DNA from: Vreelandella massiliensis
GTDB lineage: Bacteria; Pseudomonadota; Gammaproteobacteria; Pseudomonadales; Halomonadaceae
Length of the DNA: 64,000 nucleotides
Assembly (NCBI RefSeq): GCF_900155385.1
Contig: NZ_LT699746.1
Coordinates: 100,041-164,040 of the forward strand
Reading direction: 5' to 3'
The notes below the pieces were generated by a model. That model had not been told where the DNA came from and searched no databases. It saw nothing but the letters and a program-made list of their open reading frames with translations. The position numbers and the translations under genes are program-made. The stretch's first letter is position 1; each line of letters starts with the position of its first letter. Of this stretch, positions 53,245-62,616 are shown one piece after another.

Positions 53245-54372
53245 TCAGGAAAGTTGGGGGGATTTAGCAGGGCTTGTGCAGCTCACCTGCATCGTATTCA
53301 AACTGTCCTCAACTGCTCCAAGCAGTGCATGCATCACGCGGCTATTCACTTGGCCGATATGGCCAATGCGAAAGCTATCCACCGCCGTCAGCTTACCGGG
53401 ATAAATCACAAACCCGCGGGCTTTGAGCTCGGCATAAAATGTCTTAAAGTCAAAATTCGCATCGTCAGGGCTCAGGAAGGTAGTGATGATCGGCGACAAC
53501 CAGGCATCGTTGAGCAACGTCTGAAACCCGAGATGACGCATTCCGCTGACCAGCACATCACGATTCTGGCTATAACGAGCCAAACGCCCGGCAACACCGC
53601 CTTCGGCACGGTGCTGCGCCAAGGCACTATGGAAGGCCACTACAGTGTGGGTCGGCGGTGTGAACCGCCATTGCCCGGTACGCTCCATATAGGCCCACTG
53701 GGCGTGTAGATCAAGGCTCAACGAGTGTGAACGCCCATCGCTGGCTTCCAGCACGCAGCGGCGGATGATCACAAATCCAAAACCGGGGACGCCTTCGATG
53801 CATTTATTGGCAGAAGATACCAAAGCATCCAGCGGCACCTGATCGAGATCAATCGGCACGCCACCAAAGGAGCTCATGGCGTCCACGATAAACCGCTTGC
53901 CATGCTTTTCTACCACACTGGCGATCGCTTCCAGCGGGTTCAGAATGCCGGAGCTGGTTTCACAGTGAATCAATACCACGCTGACCACTTCAGGATGCTC
54001 GGTTAGCCAGGTATCTACTTCTTCCGGCAAGGGTGGCAGGTAGTCGCCTTTGTCCATCACCTGAACGTCACGCCCTAGATAGCGCAGGATCTCTACCGCC
54101 CGTTTGCCATAGGCGCCATTGCTGAGAACCAGCGTCGGTTCAGATTCCGTAGTCATACTGGCTAGGGTCGCTTCAACGGCAAAGGTGCCGCTGCCCTGCA
54201 TTGGCACACATACAAACGTCTCTGGATCGGCGCCAGCCATGGCCAGTAACTGCCGGCGAATATCCGCCGTCAGCACGTTGAAGCTGCTGTCCCAGGAACC
54301 CCAGTCTTCCAACATGGCAGCCTTGGTCTCTGGCGAGGTGGTTAACGGACCAGGCGTCAGCAGGTAAGGCAT
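53245..54372 (-). CDS. phnW: 2-aminoethylphosphonate:pyruvate transaminase
   Basis: PhnW transfers the amino group of 2-aminoethylphosphonate to pyruvate, giving phosphonoacetaldehyde and alanine. The 375-residue PLP enzyme starts at the typical MPYLLTPGPLTTS (54372), with GGGA upstream; the longer frame to 54513 is rejected. PMQGSGTFAVEA near residue 65, DAMSSFGG near 168 and the PLP-binding Lys in SSANKCIEGVPGFGF near 193 are visible. A 12-bp palindrome 37 bases upstream is probably a PhnR operator. Confidence 0.93.
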   Translation of the reverse strand: MPYLLTPGPLTTSPETKAAMLEDWGSWDSSFNVLTADIRRQLLAMAGADPETFVCVPMQGSGTFAVEATLASMTTESEPTLVLSNGAYGKRAVEILRYLGRDVQVMDKGDYLPPLPEEVDTWLTEHPEVVSVVLIHCETSSGILNPLEAIASVVEKHGKRFIVDAMSSFGGVPIDLDQVPLDALVSSANKCIEGVPGFGFVIIRRCVLEASDGRSHSLSLDLHAQWAYMERTGQWRFTPPTHTVVAFHSALAQHRAEGGVAGRLARYSQNRDVLVSGMRHLGFQTLLNDAWLSPIITTFLSPDDANFDFKTFYAELKARGFVIYPGKLTAVDSFRIGHIGQVNSRVMHALLGAVEDSLNTMQVSCTSPAKSPQLS

Positions 54373-54408
54373 GGTGTTTCCCGTGAAATTATCATCTATC
54401 ACTTTCAT

Positions 54409-54420
54409 TGGTATATACCA
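54409..54420. promoter_or_regulatory. Palindromic PhnR-type operator upstream of phnW
   Basis: TGGTATATACCA is a perfect palindrome. GntR/HutC-subfamily regulators such as PhnR bind sites of the type TGGTnTAnACCA. It lies just upstream of phnW, and a near-identical site precedes phnS. Confidence 0.7.
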
Positions 54421-54457
54421 GTAAATAAGCTCAAAAAAATTACCCTTTATCGATCGT

Positions 54458-55057
54458 TTACCTGTTAAGCATCCTTTTGATGGCAGGTAAAAACTCATGA
54501 AATGCCACACCACTTAGTTGCTCGCACTTGCCTACGTCGTCCCAGCGCCGAAGTGTAACGGCCGCTTCAAAATGCTGGGAAGCTGCGAAATGGTGACATT
54601 CTTTTTTTGTCATGATCCCTCCCTGATGCGTCAAGGAATGCTTGGAAGCCTCGGAAAGCGCCTCATAATATCCAGACTCAATGGCACATAAATAACGTTT
54701 TGCCTGAGCGTGTAGGCGTATCGGTTGGCATATAGCGTCATCAAAAAAGTTTTCCAGTAACTTGGCCCCGATATCATCATGTTGATTTTTGTCACGCCAA
54801 TCATGAGGTCCGACCAGATGACCGATGTCGTGAAGCAATGCCGCTACGATCAGTTCATCTGATGCGTCTGATTGACGCGCTAGAGAGGCGCATTGAACGG
54901 CGTGCTCTAACTGCGTTACGTCTTCACCGTAGTGAATATTCCCTGCCCGTTGATACAACGACTGCAAGGCTTTCACAACGTCGTCCTGACTTGCATCAGC
55001 AGTGGGTAAGGCGTCTTCGAAAGCAAGAGGGGTTATATCATTCATGGCATTGGCCAC
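54458..55057 (-). CDS. Phosphonate-operon HD-domain protein (PhnZ-like)
   Basis: This 199-residue HD-domain protein resembles the HD proteins found in phosphonate operons, some of which (PhnZ) are di-iron oxygenases that cleave hydroxylated 2-aminoethylphosphonate. Metal ligands are visible: HYGEDVTQLEHAVQ near residue 42, the HD pair in AALLHDIGHLVG near 75, and HDDIG near 92. Late His residues follow. No PhnY-like hydroxylase is seen in the window, so its substrate here is unclear. It lies between the transporter genes and phnW in the same direction. Confidence 0.75.
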   Translation of the reverse strand: MANAMNDITPLAFEDALPTADASQDDVVKALQSLYQRAGNIHYGEDVTQLEHAVQCASLARQSDASDELIVAALLHDIGHLVGPHDWRDKNQHDDIGAKLLENFFDDAICQPIRLHAQAKRYLCAIESGYYEALSEASKHSLTHQGGIMTKKECHHFAASQHFEAAVTLRRWDDVGKCEQLSGVAFHEFLPAIKRMLNR

Positions 55058-55075
55058 TCCTAAAGTTAAAAAATC

Positions 55076-56770
55076 TCAGCCAGCCTGACGCCAGCGCTGG
55101 GCACGGGTCAGCAGCACGTGAGTAAGCAGCACATGCAGCAACTTAACCACCAGCGAAGTAAAGAAGATAAGCACCGCCATGGCTGCCGCACTGGCAAAGT
55201 AACCGGCTTCATCCAGATGCAGCACCGCAACCGATGCCAGGCGTGTATCACTGTTGTAAAGAAACACAACAGCAGAGACCGTGGTCATGGCGTTGACGAA
55301 CAGATAGACCGACATATCAAGTACCGCAGGCAGCGACACCGGGACGGTTACACGCCAGAAAGTTTTCCAGAAAGGTACCTTGAGCGAGGCGCCCACGGCT
55401 TCAAATTCAGGGTCTAACTGCTTGAGGGCGGTGACCGAGGTGAGATGACAGACCGTATAGAAGTGAACCAGGGTATTGAGCACCAGGATCGCCAGGGTAC
55501 CGTAAAGCCAGTTAAAGGGATTCCCGGCCTGATTAAAGAAGAAGATATAGGCCAGCCCCAGTACCATTCCCGGTACCGCCATGGGCAACATGGCCAGAAA
55601 GTGCAGCCCTTGACGTAACGGCGCATATCCTTCGGTTTTTTCAATCAGCCAAGCATTGAAGAACACCACCAGAGTGCCGATCACTGCAACGCTAAACGCT
55701 AGCTTCAGCGAGTTGAACCAGGCTGGCCAGCCGCCACCCGCTAAGCCATCAAAGCCATAATGATCCAGCGTCAATGACAGATTATAGGGCCAGAATTGCA
55801 CCAGTGAGGCATAAATAGCAGTGCCAATCACCAATAGGATAATACCGGCCACGCTATAGCAGATCAGCGTAAAAACAACGTCGCGCAGCGGTTCAGGCGT
55901 GGCTTGCCACGGCACGGCTCGCGCTGAAAGCTGAGCTACCTGACGACGCTGTATTAAGCGGTCGACAATAAATGAAATCACCGCGGGCAAGAGTAGTATC
56001 ACGCTGACAACCGCACCCATCTGAAAATTCTGCTGGCCTACCACCTGACGGTAGACATCTGTTGCCAACACGCTGTATTGACCGCCAATAATCTTGGGCA
56101 CGCCAAAATCGGTGACCGCCAGCGTGAACACCACAAAGGCGCAGGAGATCAGCCCGTAGCGCACACCCGGCAAAGTAATGGTTAGAAATGTCCGCCACTT
56201 GGGCGTTCCCAGTGCTTCGGCGGCTTCATAAAGGCGCGCATCGCTGTTAGAAAGCGCCGTGGTCAGGATCATCAGGGCGTGAGGAAAAATCCAGAAGCTC
56301 ATGCCCATCACAATGCCGATCGGACCATAGATGCTCTGCCCCATCAATGCATCACGAAACCAACCCTGATTGCCGAATAGATACACTAGACTAATCGCTG
56401 GTAGCAGCGATGGGGCCAAAATAGGGAGGATCGCCAGCACGCGGAAAACACGTTTGCCGGGCATACAGGTGCGCGTGATGCCGTAAGCACACAGAAACGC
56501 TAGACTGACGACGATAGCGGTGCTGAGCAATGCGACAAAAAGCGACTGAACAATGGAATTGGCCAGTGCAGGCGTTTGAAAATAGTCAGCAAAATTCGCC
56601 AGCCCAACAAAGTCACCGGCGCGGTCCTGCAGACTTTTGATCAGCATGGTCAAAAGCGGCATCAATAGCCCCAAGACCAGTAAAGCAACGGCCAGTAGCA
56701 ATACGATCAAGCGCACCAGGGACTCACGTGAGCGCAGACTTTGCGGAAATACCGAGAGTACAGCGTTCAT
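55076..56770 (-). CDS. 2-aminoethylphosphonate ABC transporter permease (fused)
   Basis: The 564 residues form two permease halves of the iron(III)/AEP type, each with about six membrane segments and an EAA-like loop (YEAAEALGTPKWRTFLTITLPG near residue 185 and EAVGASLKVPFWKTFWRVTVP near 455). Such fused permeases are found in AEP uptake operons. It overlaps the upstream ATPase gene by four bases. The substrate is inferred from the operon. Confidence 0.85.
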   Translation of the reverse strand: MNAVLSVFPQSLRSRESLVRLIVLLLAVALLVLGLLMPLLTMLIKSLQDRAGDFVGLANFADYFQTPALANSIVQSLFVALLSTAIVVSLAFLCAYGITRTCMPGKRVFRVLAILPILAPSLLPAISLVYLFGNQGWFRDALMGQSIYGPIGIVMGMSFWIFPHALMILTTALSNSDARLYEAAEALGTPKWRTFLTITLPGVRYGLISCAFVVFTLAVTDFGVPKIIGGQYSVLATDVYRQVVGQQNFQMGAVVSVILLLPAVISFIVDRLIQRRQVAQLSARAVPWQATPEPLRDVVFTLICYSVAGIILLVIGTAIYASLVQFWPYNLSLTLDHYGFDGLAGGGWPAWFNSLKLAFSVAVIGTLVVFFNAWLIEKTEGYAPLRQGLHFLAMLPMAVPGMVLGLAYIFFFNQAGNPFNWLYGTLAILVLNTLVHFYTVCHLTSVTALKQLDPEFEAVGASLKVPFWKTFWRVTVPVSLPAVLDMSVYLFVNAMTTVSAVVFLYNSDTRLASVAVLHLDEAGYFASAAAMAVLIFFTSLVVKLLHVLLTHVLLTRAQRWRQAG

Positions 56771-57891
56771 GCAGCGCCTCCACCAGCGGGATATAACCGC
56801 ATGGCTTCGTCAGGGAAAAAAACGCTAACGCGTTGATGTAAACTCAATTCGACGCATTGGGCATCACGAGCAGAAATATCGGCCAGCAGCGGCTGGACAC
56901 AGCCTTCCAGATGCAGATGCACTCGCAGAAACGCTCCAAGAAATTCAATATTGGCCACCTCTGCCTGCAAACCTTCCTGACGCTGCGATAAGGTCACAGC
57001 CTCTGGGCGCACCGCCAAACGCGCACGTCCGGAGATTCCTTTTGACACATGGTTAGGGCACTCCAGCTGCTGATGCCCTAAACGCCAGACTCCCATCGAT
57101 TCAGAGGTGACATCCAGCAGGTTCATGCTACCCACAAAGGTAGCGACAAACTCGCTGGCAGGGTGCTGGTAGATTTCGGCGGGCGTTCCCACCTGCTCAA
57201 TCCCGCCTTGGTTCATGACCACGATGCGATCTGCCATGGTGAGGGCTTCTTCCTGATCATGAGTGACCATGATGGTCGTCACTCCAAGGCGCTGTTGAAG
57301 CGCTTTAATCTGGCTTCGCAAATGTACACGTACCCGGGCATCAAGCGCTGAAAGTGGCTCATCGAGGAGTAGCAAGCCAGGTTCAGTCGCCAAAGCGCGG
57401 CTCAATGCCACACGCTGCTGCTGTCCACCCGATAGCGCCGCCGGATATTTTCTTTCGCTGCCGGTCAAATCAACCAGCGCCAGCAACGCGTCGACCCGCG
57501 CACGGATCTGCTGGCGATCCTGGCGCTGGTTGCGTAACCCATAGGCTACGTTGTCGTAGACCGTCAGGTTCGGGAATAGCGCATAGGACTGAAACACGAT
57601 CCCGAAATCCCGCGCTTGAGGCGGCAAGGCTGAAACATCCCGGCCGCGCTGAACAATGGTGCCTTCCGTTTGTGGCGCCAGCCCCGCAATGGCTCGCAAC
57701 AGAGTGGTTTTCCCGCAGCCAGAAGGCCCCAGAAAACACACGAACTCGCCTTCCTGAATCGTCAGGTCAATTTGCTTAAGAGCGGTAAAATCACCAAATT
57801 GCTTGGTCAGGCCAGCGATCGACAAGTGAGCTTCATCCGCGCTGACGTCTGTGTAGGCACCAGGTGACAGCGCAGCAGTCAAGCTTTGCAT
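56767..57891 (-). CDS. 2-aminoethylphosphonate ABC transporter ATPase
   Basis: The 374-residue ABC ATPase has Walker A in FLGPSGCGKTTLLRAIAG near residue 58, the Q-loop VFQSYALFPN near 100, the signature ALSGGQQQRVALSRAL near 155, Walker B LLLLDEPLSALD near 178 and the switch His in VTHDQEEAL. A C-terminal TOBE-like domain follows, with AVRPEAVTL. It powers the permease encoded next in the operon. Confidence 0.9.
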   Translation of the reverse strand: MQSLTAALSPGAYTDVSADEAHLSIAGLTKQFGDFTALKQIDLTIQEGEFVCFLGPSGCGKTTLLRAIAGLAPQTEGTIVQRGRDVSALPPQARDFGIVFQSYALFPNLTVYDNVAYGLRNQRQDRQQIRARVDALLALVDLTGSERKYPAALSGGQQQRVALSRALATEPGLLLLDEPLSALDARVRVHLRSQIKALQQRLGVTTIMVTHDQEEALTMADRIVVMNQGGIEQVGTPAEIYQHPASEFVATFVGSMNLLDVTSESMGVWRLGHQQLECPNHVSKGISGRARLAVRPEAVTLSQRQEGLQAEVANIEFLGAFLRVHLHLEGCVQPLLADISARDAQCVELSLHQRVSVFFPDEAMRLYPAGGGAA

Positions 57892-57942
57892 AACAATCTC
57901 TCCTGGCCCGGCGCCAACAGGCGCCGAGCACTTATGTTGTGC

Positions 57943-58971
57943 TTACTCTTCTGTTTTGCCGTCGTAGCGACTCTGCCATTCTTCCAATACGCGAGAACGG
58001 TTGACGGCGGCCCACTGAAAATCGGCATCGATCATCCGCTCGACGATATCGGAAGGGTAGTTCTCGATCGGCTGAGCTACGCCCGGATAAGCCACTACAG
58101 CGTAGCCTTCGTTATAAAGCTCGTTTGCATCCTCAGAGACGGCCCAGTCCATCAATGCCTGTGCAGCTTCTCGTTTTTCGGTACCGGCCATAATGGCAGC
58201 CGCTTCCATATCCCAACCCAGCCCTTCTTTGGGAAAGATTAACTCTAATGGGGCACCCTGTGACTTCAAGCGAGCTCCACGGAAAGCAAAGGAAACACCA
58301 ACTGTTGTTTCACCGGTGGCTGCGAGGCTACAAGGCGCGGATCCAGAATGGGTATAGCGGGCGATATTGTCATGCAGGCTATCCATATACTCCCAACCTT
58401 GATCTTCTCCCCAAAGCTGCAGCCAGCTGACCACGTCCAGATAGCCGGTACCAGAAGAGTTTGGGTTGGGCATGATCACCTGATCAGCGTATTCCGGCTT
58501 GGTCAGATCAGCCCATGAAGTTGGTTTGGGAACGCCGTTACGCTCTCCTTCGATCGTGTTGTAGCAGATCGCAGCTACCCAGGCGTCCATCCCTACCCAG
58601 GCAGGATCCTGGCCATCACGCGTATAAGCAGCATCGACAAATTTCGGATCCAGATTCTCCACACCGGCAGGTGCGTAGCGTTCCAGCATGCCCTCTTCTT
58701 CCAAAACAAGAAGGCTCGTGGCGGCAAGTCCCCAGATGACATCTGCCTGGGGATTATCTTTTTCAGCGAGCAAGCGAGCGGTGATAACACCAGTGGAGTC
58801 ACGTACCCAGCGGATATCAATGTCAGGATGCGCCTGATTAAACCGCTCAGCATATTTTTGCAGATCATCAGATTCGACGGCGGTGTAAACCGTCAGCTCT
58901 GTGGCTTGTGCACTGGACAGTGTAGCAGCGGTCAAAATGGCAGCCGAGAACAAGGAGCGTTGAAGATTCAT
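57943..58971 (-). CDS. 2-aminoethylphosphonate ABC transporter substrate-binding protein
   Basis: The product has 342 residues from the ATG at 58971 (58977 is also possible) and a signal peptide (SAAILTAATLSSAQA). It is a periplasmic binding protein related to the iron(III) type, with LTVYTAVESDDLQKYAERFN, IDIRWVRDSTGVITARLLAEK and the NPNSSGTGY segment near residue 170. It probably captures 2-aminoethylphosphonate and hands it to the permease. An operator-like palindrome lies upstream. Confidence 0.88.
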   Translation of the reverse strand: MNLQRSLFSAAILTAATLSSAQATELTVYTAVESDDLQKYAERFNQAHPDIDIRWVRDSTGVITARLLAEKDNPQADVIWGLAATSLLVLEEEGMLERYAPAGVENLDPKFVDAAYTRDGQDPAWVGMDAWVAAICYNTIEGERNGVPKPTSWADLTKPEYADQVIMPNPNSSGTGYLDVVSWLQLWGEDQGWEYMDSLHDNIARYTHSGSAPCSLAATGETTVGVSFAFRGARLKSQGAPLELIFPKEGLGWDMEAAAIMAGTEKREAAQALMDWAVSEDANELYNEGYAVVAYPGVAQPIENYPSDIVERMIDADFQWAAVNRSRVLEEWQSRYDGKTEE

Positions 58972-59021
58972 AGTCATCTCTCTCATGTAAATGAATAGCA
59001 CAATGGGTGGCTTACCCTTCC

Positions 59022-59033
59022 TGGTATAGACCA
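59022..59033. promoter_or_regulatory. Palindromic PhnR-type operator upstream of the binding-protein gene
   Basis: TGGTATAGACCA matches the operator at 54409 at 11 of 12 positions. It lies about 50 bases upstream of the binding-protein start and downstream of phnR. Confidence 0.7.
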
Positions 59034-59167
59034 GAATTTTCACCCAGTAAGATGACGCGGCAATGACATTCACATGAAGAGAATTTGACGGTGTATGATT
59101 TGGCTGAGCGAAGACGTATGCATCAATCAGATCGGCTGATGCAGTCTTGCAGTTCTAAACAGGGAAC

Positions 59168-59887
59168 TTAGTGCGTGCCCTTGAGCTCCACACGAATACT
59201 AAGCGCATCATGCAGCCAGTGCTCTTCGTCGTATTCCACCGGCAGATGGGCGTCGTCGAAAATTGTGCGGCAAATATTCAGCCCAGCGGTGCCGGAAGCC
59301 ACGCCAAGCTCACTGGCATCCGTTCCCTGCAAAGCTTCTGATACCATGCTGATGGAACGGTGCGAGAGGCTTAGGTGCCACTGTTCCCTCAACAATTTCC
59401 ATAGCGAGAACTCAAAACGCTCTTCGAGAAGGCCTGGCGCCCTTTCCGGCACCACCCAGAGTGATTCAACCAAGACAGCACGCTCGTCCACATAGCGTCG
59501 ACGGCGAATATGGTAAAATGGGTGGTTAACTGATAGGCCCAAAGCATTGGCAGCTGGCGCGTGGGGCGATGTCGCCAAACTCAACACTTCAGTGCGCGGT
59601 AAACGTCCTTGGGCGGTCACATAATCATTGAAGCCAGCATCCCGAGTCGGGTCATACTCCAGGCGCAGTGGAGACACAAACCAGCCACGGCGATTGCTAC
59701 GATGAATGCGTCCCTCCCCTTCAAGCTGAGCCAATGCCTGACGCAATGTGACCCGGGTGGTTTTGAAGCGTTGTGCCAAGATACGCTCGGCAGGCAGTTT
59801 GCCATCGGCATCAACCCAAGATGAATGCTCTAGCAATAGTGCGTCACGCAGCCTGTCGGTCAAACGCTGGTAATAAGCCTCGGCCAT
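59168..59887 (-). CDS. phnR: GntR/HutC-type regulator PhnR
   Basis: The 239-residue regulator has an N-terminal winged helix (LPAERILAQRFKTTRVTLRQALAQLEGEGRIHRSNRRGWFV) and a C-terminal UTRA ligand-binding domain with FYHIRRRRYVDERAVLVESL and a late YDEEHWLHDALSI. In AEP operons, PhnR represses or activates uptake and breakdown genes in response to an intermediate. It lies directly upstream of the binding-protein gene and its operator. Confidence 0.88.
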   Translation of the reverse strand: MAEAYYQRLTDRLRDALLLEHSSWVDADGKLPAERILAQRFKTTRVTLRQALAQLEGEGRIHRSNRRGWFVSPLRLEYDPTRDAGFNDYVTAQGRLPRTEVLSLATSPHAPAANALGLSVNHPFYHIRRRRYVDERAVLVESLWVVPERAPGLLEERFEFSLWKLLREQWHLSLSHRSISMVSEALQGTDASELGVASGTAGLNICRTIFDDAHLPVEYDEEHWLHDALSIRVELKGTH

Positions 59888-59907
59888 TCGTATCTCTTTT
59901 GTATCTT

Positions 59908-60615
59908 TTAAGATTTAATCGAACTGGCATACAGCGCTTGTTTTTGATCGGCATTTTCGCGCCAATCAAGACGCTGCCAGCCTTCTTTTTCCGCAATTTC
60001 TGCCAACACCGGGTCGGGATTAACCGCCACAGGCTTATTGACAGCATTCAATAGTGGCACATCGTTGCGTGAATCCGAATAAAAAGTGGTATACAACATG
60101 CCAAGGCCTTGCTGCTCTTTCCATTGTTGAAAGCGCGTGACCTTGCCACTGCGATAGGACAATACGCCGGTCGTCGCGCCAGTGTAGCGCCCTTCCAATA
60201 CCGTAGGCTCTACGGCAATCACATGGGGCACACCCAGGGCTGCTGCAATCGGGCCAACCAAGTGCTTAGATGAGGCTGAAATAATCACCAAGGTATCACC
60301 TTCTACGCGATGTGCTTCAATCGTTTCTCGTGCCTGCGCAAACATTCTCGGCATTACATGGCGAGCTACAAAATCTGTAGCACAGGCAGCAACATCATCG
60401 ACATAGCGTCCCTTTAGAGGTTCCAGCGTCGTTTCAAGATAGGTTTCAAGTTTAAGCTTTCCGGCGTGATACGCTTCTTGCATGTTCTGGGTAGCTGCTA
60501 AAAATTGCTCAGAATTATCTATCCAACCGAGATCAATCATTTTCCAGTTCCACTGCTCACTGCAGTCACCGTCTAGCAGGGTGTCATCCAAATCAAACAG
60601 CGTTAAACGTTGCAT
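59908..60615 (-). CDS. HAD-IB family phosphatase
   Basis: The 235-residue product has the HAD nucleophile motif LTLFDLDDTLLDGD at the start, ISASSKHLVGPIA near residue 100, and a late TTFYSDSRNDVPLLNAV with the metal-binding acids. It resembles SerB-like or IB-type phosphatases often next to phnR. The ATG at 60615 gives the natural N terminus. It probably releases phosphate from an organic ester; substrate unknown. Confidence 0.82.
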   Translation of the reverse strand: MQRLTLFDLDDTLLDGDCSEQWNWKMIDLGWIDNSEQFLAATQNMQEAYHAGKLKLETYLETTLEPLKGRYVDDVAACATDFVARHVMPRMFAQARETIEAHRVEGDTLVIISASSKHLVGPIAAALGVPHVIAVEPTVLEGRYTGATTGVLSYRSGKVTRFQQWKEQQGLGMLYTTFYSDSRNDVPLLNAVNKPVAVNPDPVLAEIAEKEGWQRLDWRENADQKQALYASSIKS

Positions 60616-61335
60616 AGCACCCACCCGTTTATTAAAGCGATATAGCTTAAAGTGAACGCATTACAATGAAATGACTAATACTACTGTGCCATAAACATCG
60701 TGAACTACTACCCAGCGCTATCATGATCGCTCGATTTAGCTCCCATCGCAGGATGACGATGGAGTTAACCACATTGTCCCGTCGGATGTCACCGGCTTCT
60801 CATGGAACAGCGGCAACCTACCAAGATATTTATCACTGGACAGCACGACTGGCCAACTGTCGGGCACACCTGATGCCAGCGATGAAGGCGAGGGCTCGCG
60901 TTCGACATTACAGCGGAGCGTGAAAGCGAAACTGATAATGCGTCATTTACGATTGAGGTAGAGGACATGGCATTCACCGCCACCGATTCTTCGGCGGGCG
61001 GGGATCATACATACGCCATCACGTCAAAAGGCGGTGTGAAGTGCTGAGGAAGCAACAGCCACGGTCAGCTTGGAGGTGGCCCCACGAAAAACCGCAGCAG
61101 CATTTTGCCGTTCGACGGCAATAAGATGCATACAGTCATTTAAAGCAGTCCTCTTGGCTCAATGAGCACTGCGATGAATATCCTTAAAAATCAAAAACTT
61201 ATTTACACAAAATCTTTGTAAATCATGTTCTCAAGCATTTTTGACCTATTTTTTGGCAAAAAATGGCAAAAAATGGTATTTTAAAGGTAATGGTATGTTT
61301 TTTTGTAATTAAATTATTTTTAAGAGGCATGATAC
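60616..61335. pseudogene. Decayed repeat-protein remnants and AT-rich promoter region
   Basis: No intact gene is present. Fragments at about 60905-61045 and 61045-61110 read as SFTIEVEDMAFTATDSS and EEATATVSLEV in different frames, like pieces of an Ig-like or VCBS-repeat protein. From about 61180 the DNA turns very AT-rich and includes a direct repeat of GGCAAAAAAT near 61255-61275. This last part probably holds the promoter of the defence pair. Confidence 0.45.
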
Positions 61336-62616
61336 ATGTTAATCGAGTTTAGCGTGGCCAACTATCGTTCGTTTAATGAGCGCCAGACGCTAAGCTTAGC
61401 GATGGCTAAAGGGAATGAGCATTCTAAGGATAATACATTTGAAGTAAATGCAGTAAATAAGTTCGATTTATTAAGGTCGGCAGCTATTTATGGTGCAAAT
61501 GCTAGTGGCAAAACAAATTTTCTACGTTCCCTACAAGTAATGAAAGAAATTGTGGTTAATTCCGCATCAAGCCACCAAAGGGGTGACAAACTTCCAATCA
61601 CACCTTTTAGGCTTAGTGAAAAAACTTACAATGCCCCAAGTGAGTTTGAAACTACATTTGTTGTTAAAAACGTCCGTTATCAATATGGCTTTACGGCTAC
61701 AGAAAATAAAATCTATGAAGAATGGCTATTAGCTTATCCCAAAGGAAGAGCACAAAGATGGTTTTCTAGAGAGTGGAGTGAAAGCGAACAGGAATATGAC
61801 TGGGAATTAGGAAGCAACTTACTTGGTGAAAAACAACTGTGGGTTAAATCAACACGGGAAAATGCTCTTTTCTTATCTACTGCCGTTCAGTTGAACAGCA
61901 AACAGTTACAGCCAGTGTATGATTGGTTTAAAGATACTTTAAGAATGAGTGGGGTCGGTGGATGGGGCATTGGTTTTAGTGCTTCACTCTGTGAAAAAAA
62001 AGAGAAAAATAAGATCCTTGAATTTATTAAGGCAGCCGACCTAGCTATCAATGATATTCAAGTCGAAAGCCAACCTTTTGATCCAGGTTCATTGCCCGAC
62101 GACATGCCAGAAAGCATTAAAGATCAAATTTCTCAAGATATGAAAGGTAAGAAGGTACTAGATATCAAAACCATCCATAAAACTTCGGATGGTAATGAGG
62201 TTGCATTTGATATTGATGATGAATCAGACGGCACACAGAGGCTTTTTGGTTTCGCTGGACCTTGGGTAGATAGCTTAGCCAACGGATACATTCTTTTCAT
62301 CGATGAGCTTCATGATAACCTACATCCAAAGCTTGTAAATTTTCTAGTTTCGCTATTTCATGATAAAAACACTAACCCTAAAAATGCTCAGTTAATTTTT
62401 ACTACCCATGAAACGTCTATCCTCAACCAGGATGTTTTTAGGCGTGACCAAATTTGGTTTTGTGAAAAAAATAAAGATCAATCCACTGAGCTTTATCCCT
62501 TAACAGACTTTAGCCCACGAAAAGGAAGAGAAAACCTAGAGCTTTCTTACTTGTCTGGACGCTATGGGGCCCTACCCTTTATTAAAAGCATGAATTTTAA
62601 GGTTGAGGCAAAATAA
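61336..62616 (+). CDS. RloA/AbiL-type AAA ATPase of a defence pair
   Basis: The 426-residue ATPase has a Walker A in YGANASGKTNFLRSLQV near residue 55, N-terminal MLIEFSVANYRSFNERQTLSLA as in RloA/AAA-15 proteins, and Walker B in YILFIDELHDNLHPKLV near residue 325, followed by FTTHETSIL. It forms a pair with the RloB-like gene, sharing one base. Such pairs resemble the AbiL abortive-infection system and related phage defence modules. Low GC compared with neighbours suggests recent transfer. An AGAGG lies before the ATG. Defence activity is inferred. Confidence 0.82.
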   Translation: MLIEFSVANYRSFNERQTLSLAMAKGNEHSKDNTFEVNAVNKFDLLRSAAIYGANASGKTNFLRSLQVMKEIVVNSASSHQRGDKLPITPFRLSEKTYNAPSEFETTFVVKNVRYQYGFTATENKIYEEWLLAYPKGRAQRWFSREWSESEQEYDWELGSNLLGEKQLWVKSTRENALFLSTAVQLNSKQLQPVYDWFKDTLRMSGVGGWGIGFSASLCEKKEKNKILEFIKAADLAINDIQVESQPFDPGSLPDDMPESIKDQISQDMKGKKVLDIKTIHKTSDGNEVAFDIDDESDGTQRLFGFAGPWVDSLANGYILFIDELHDNLHPKLVNFLVSLFHDKNTNPKNAQLIFTTHETSILNQDVFRRDQIWFCEKNKDQSTELYPLTDFSPRKGRENLELSYLSGRYGALPFIKSMNFKVEAK

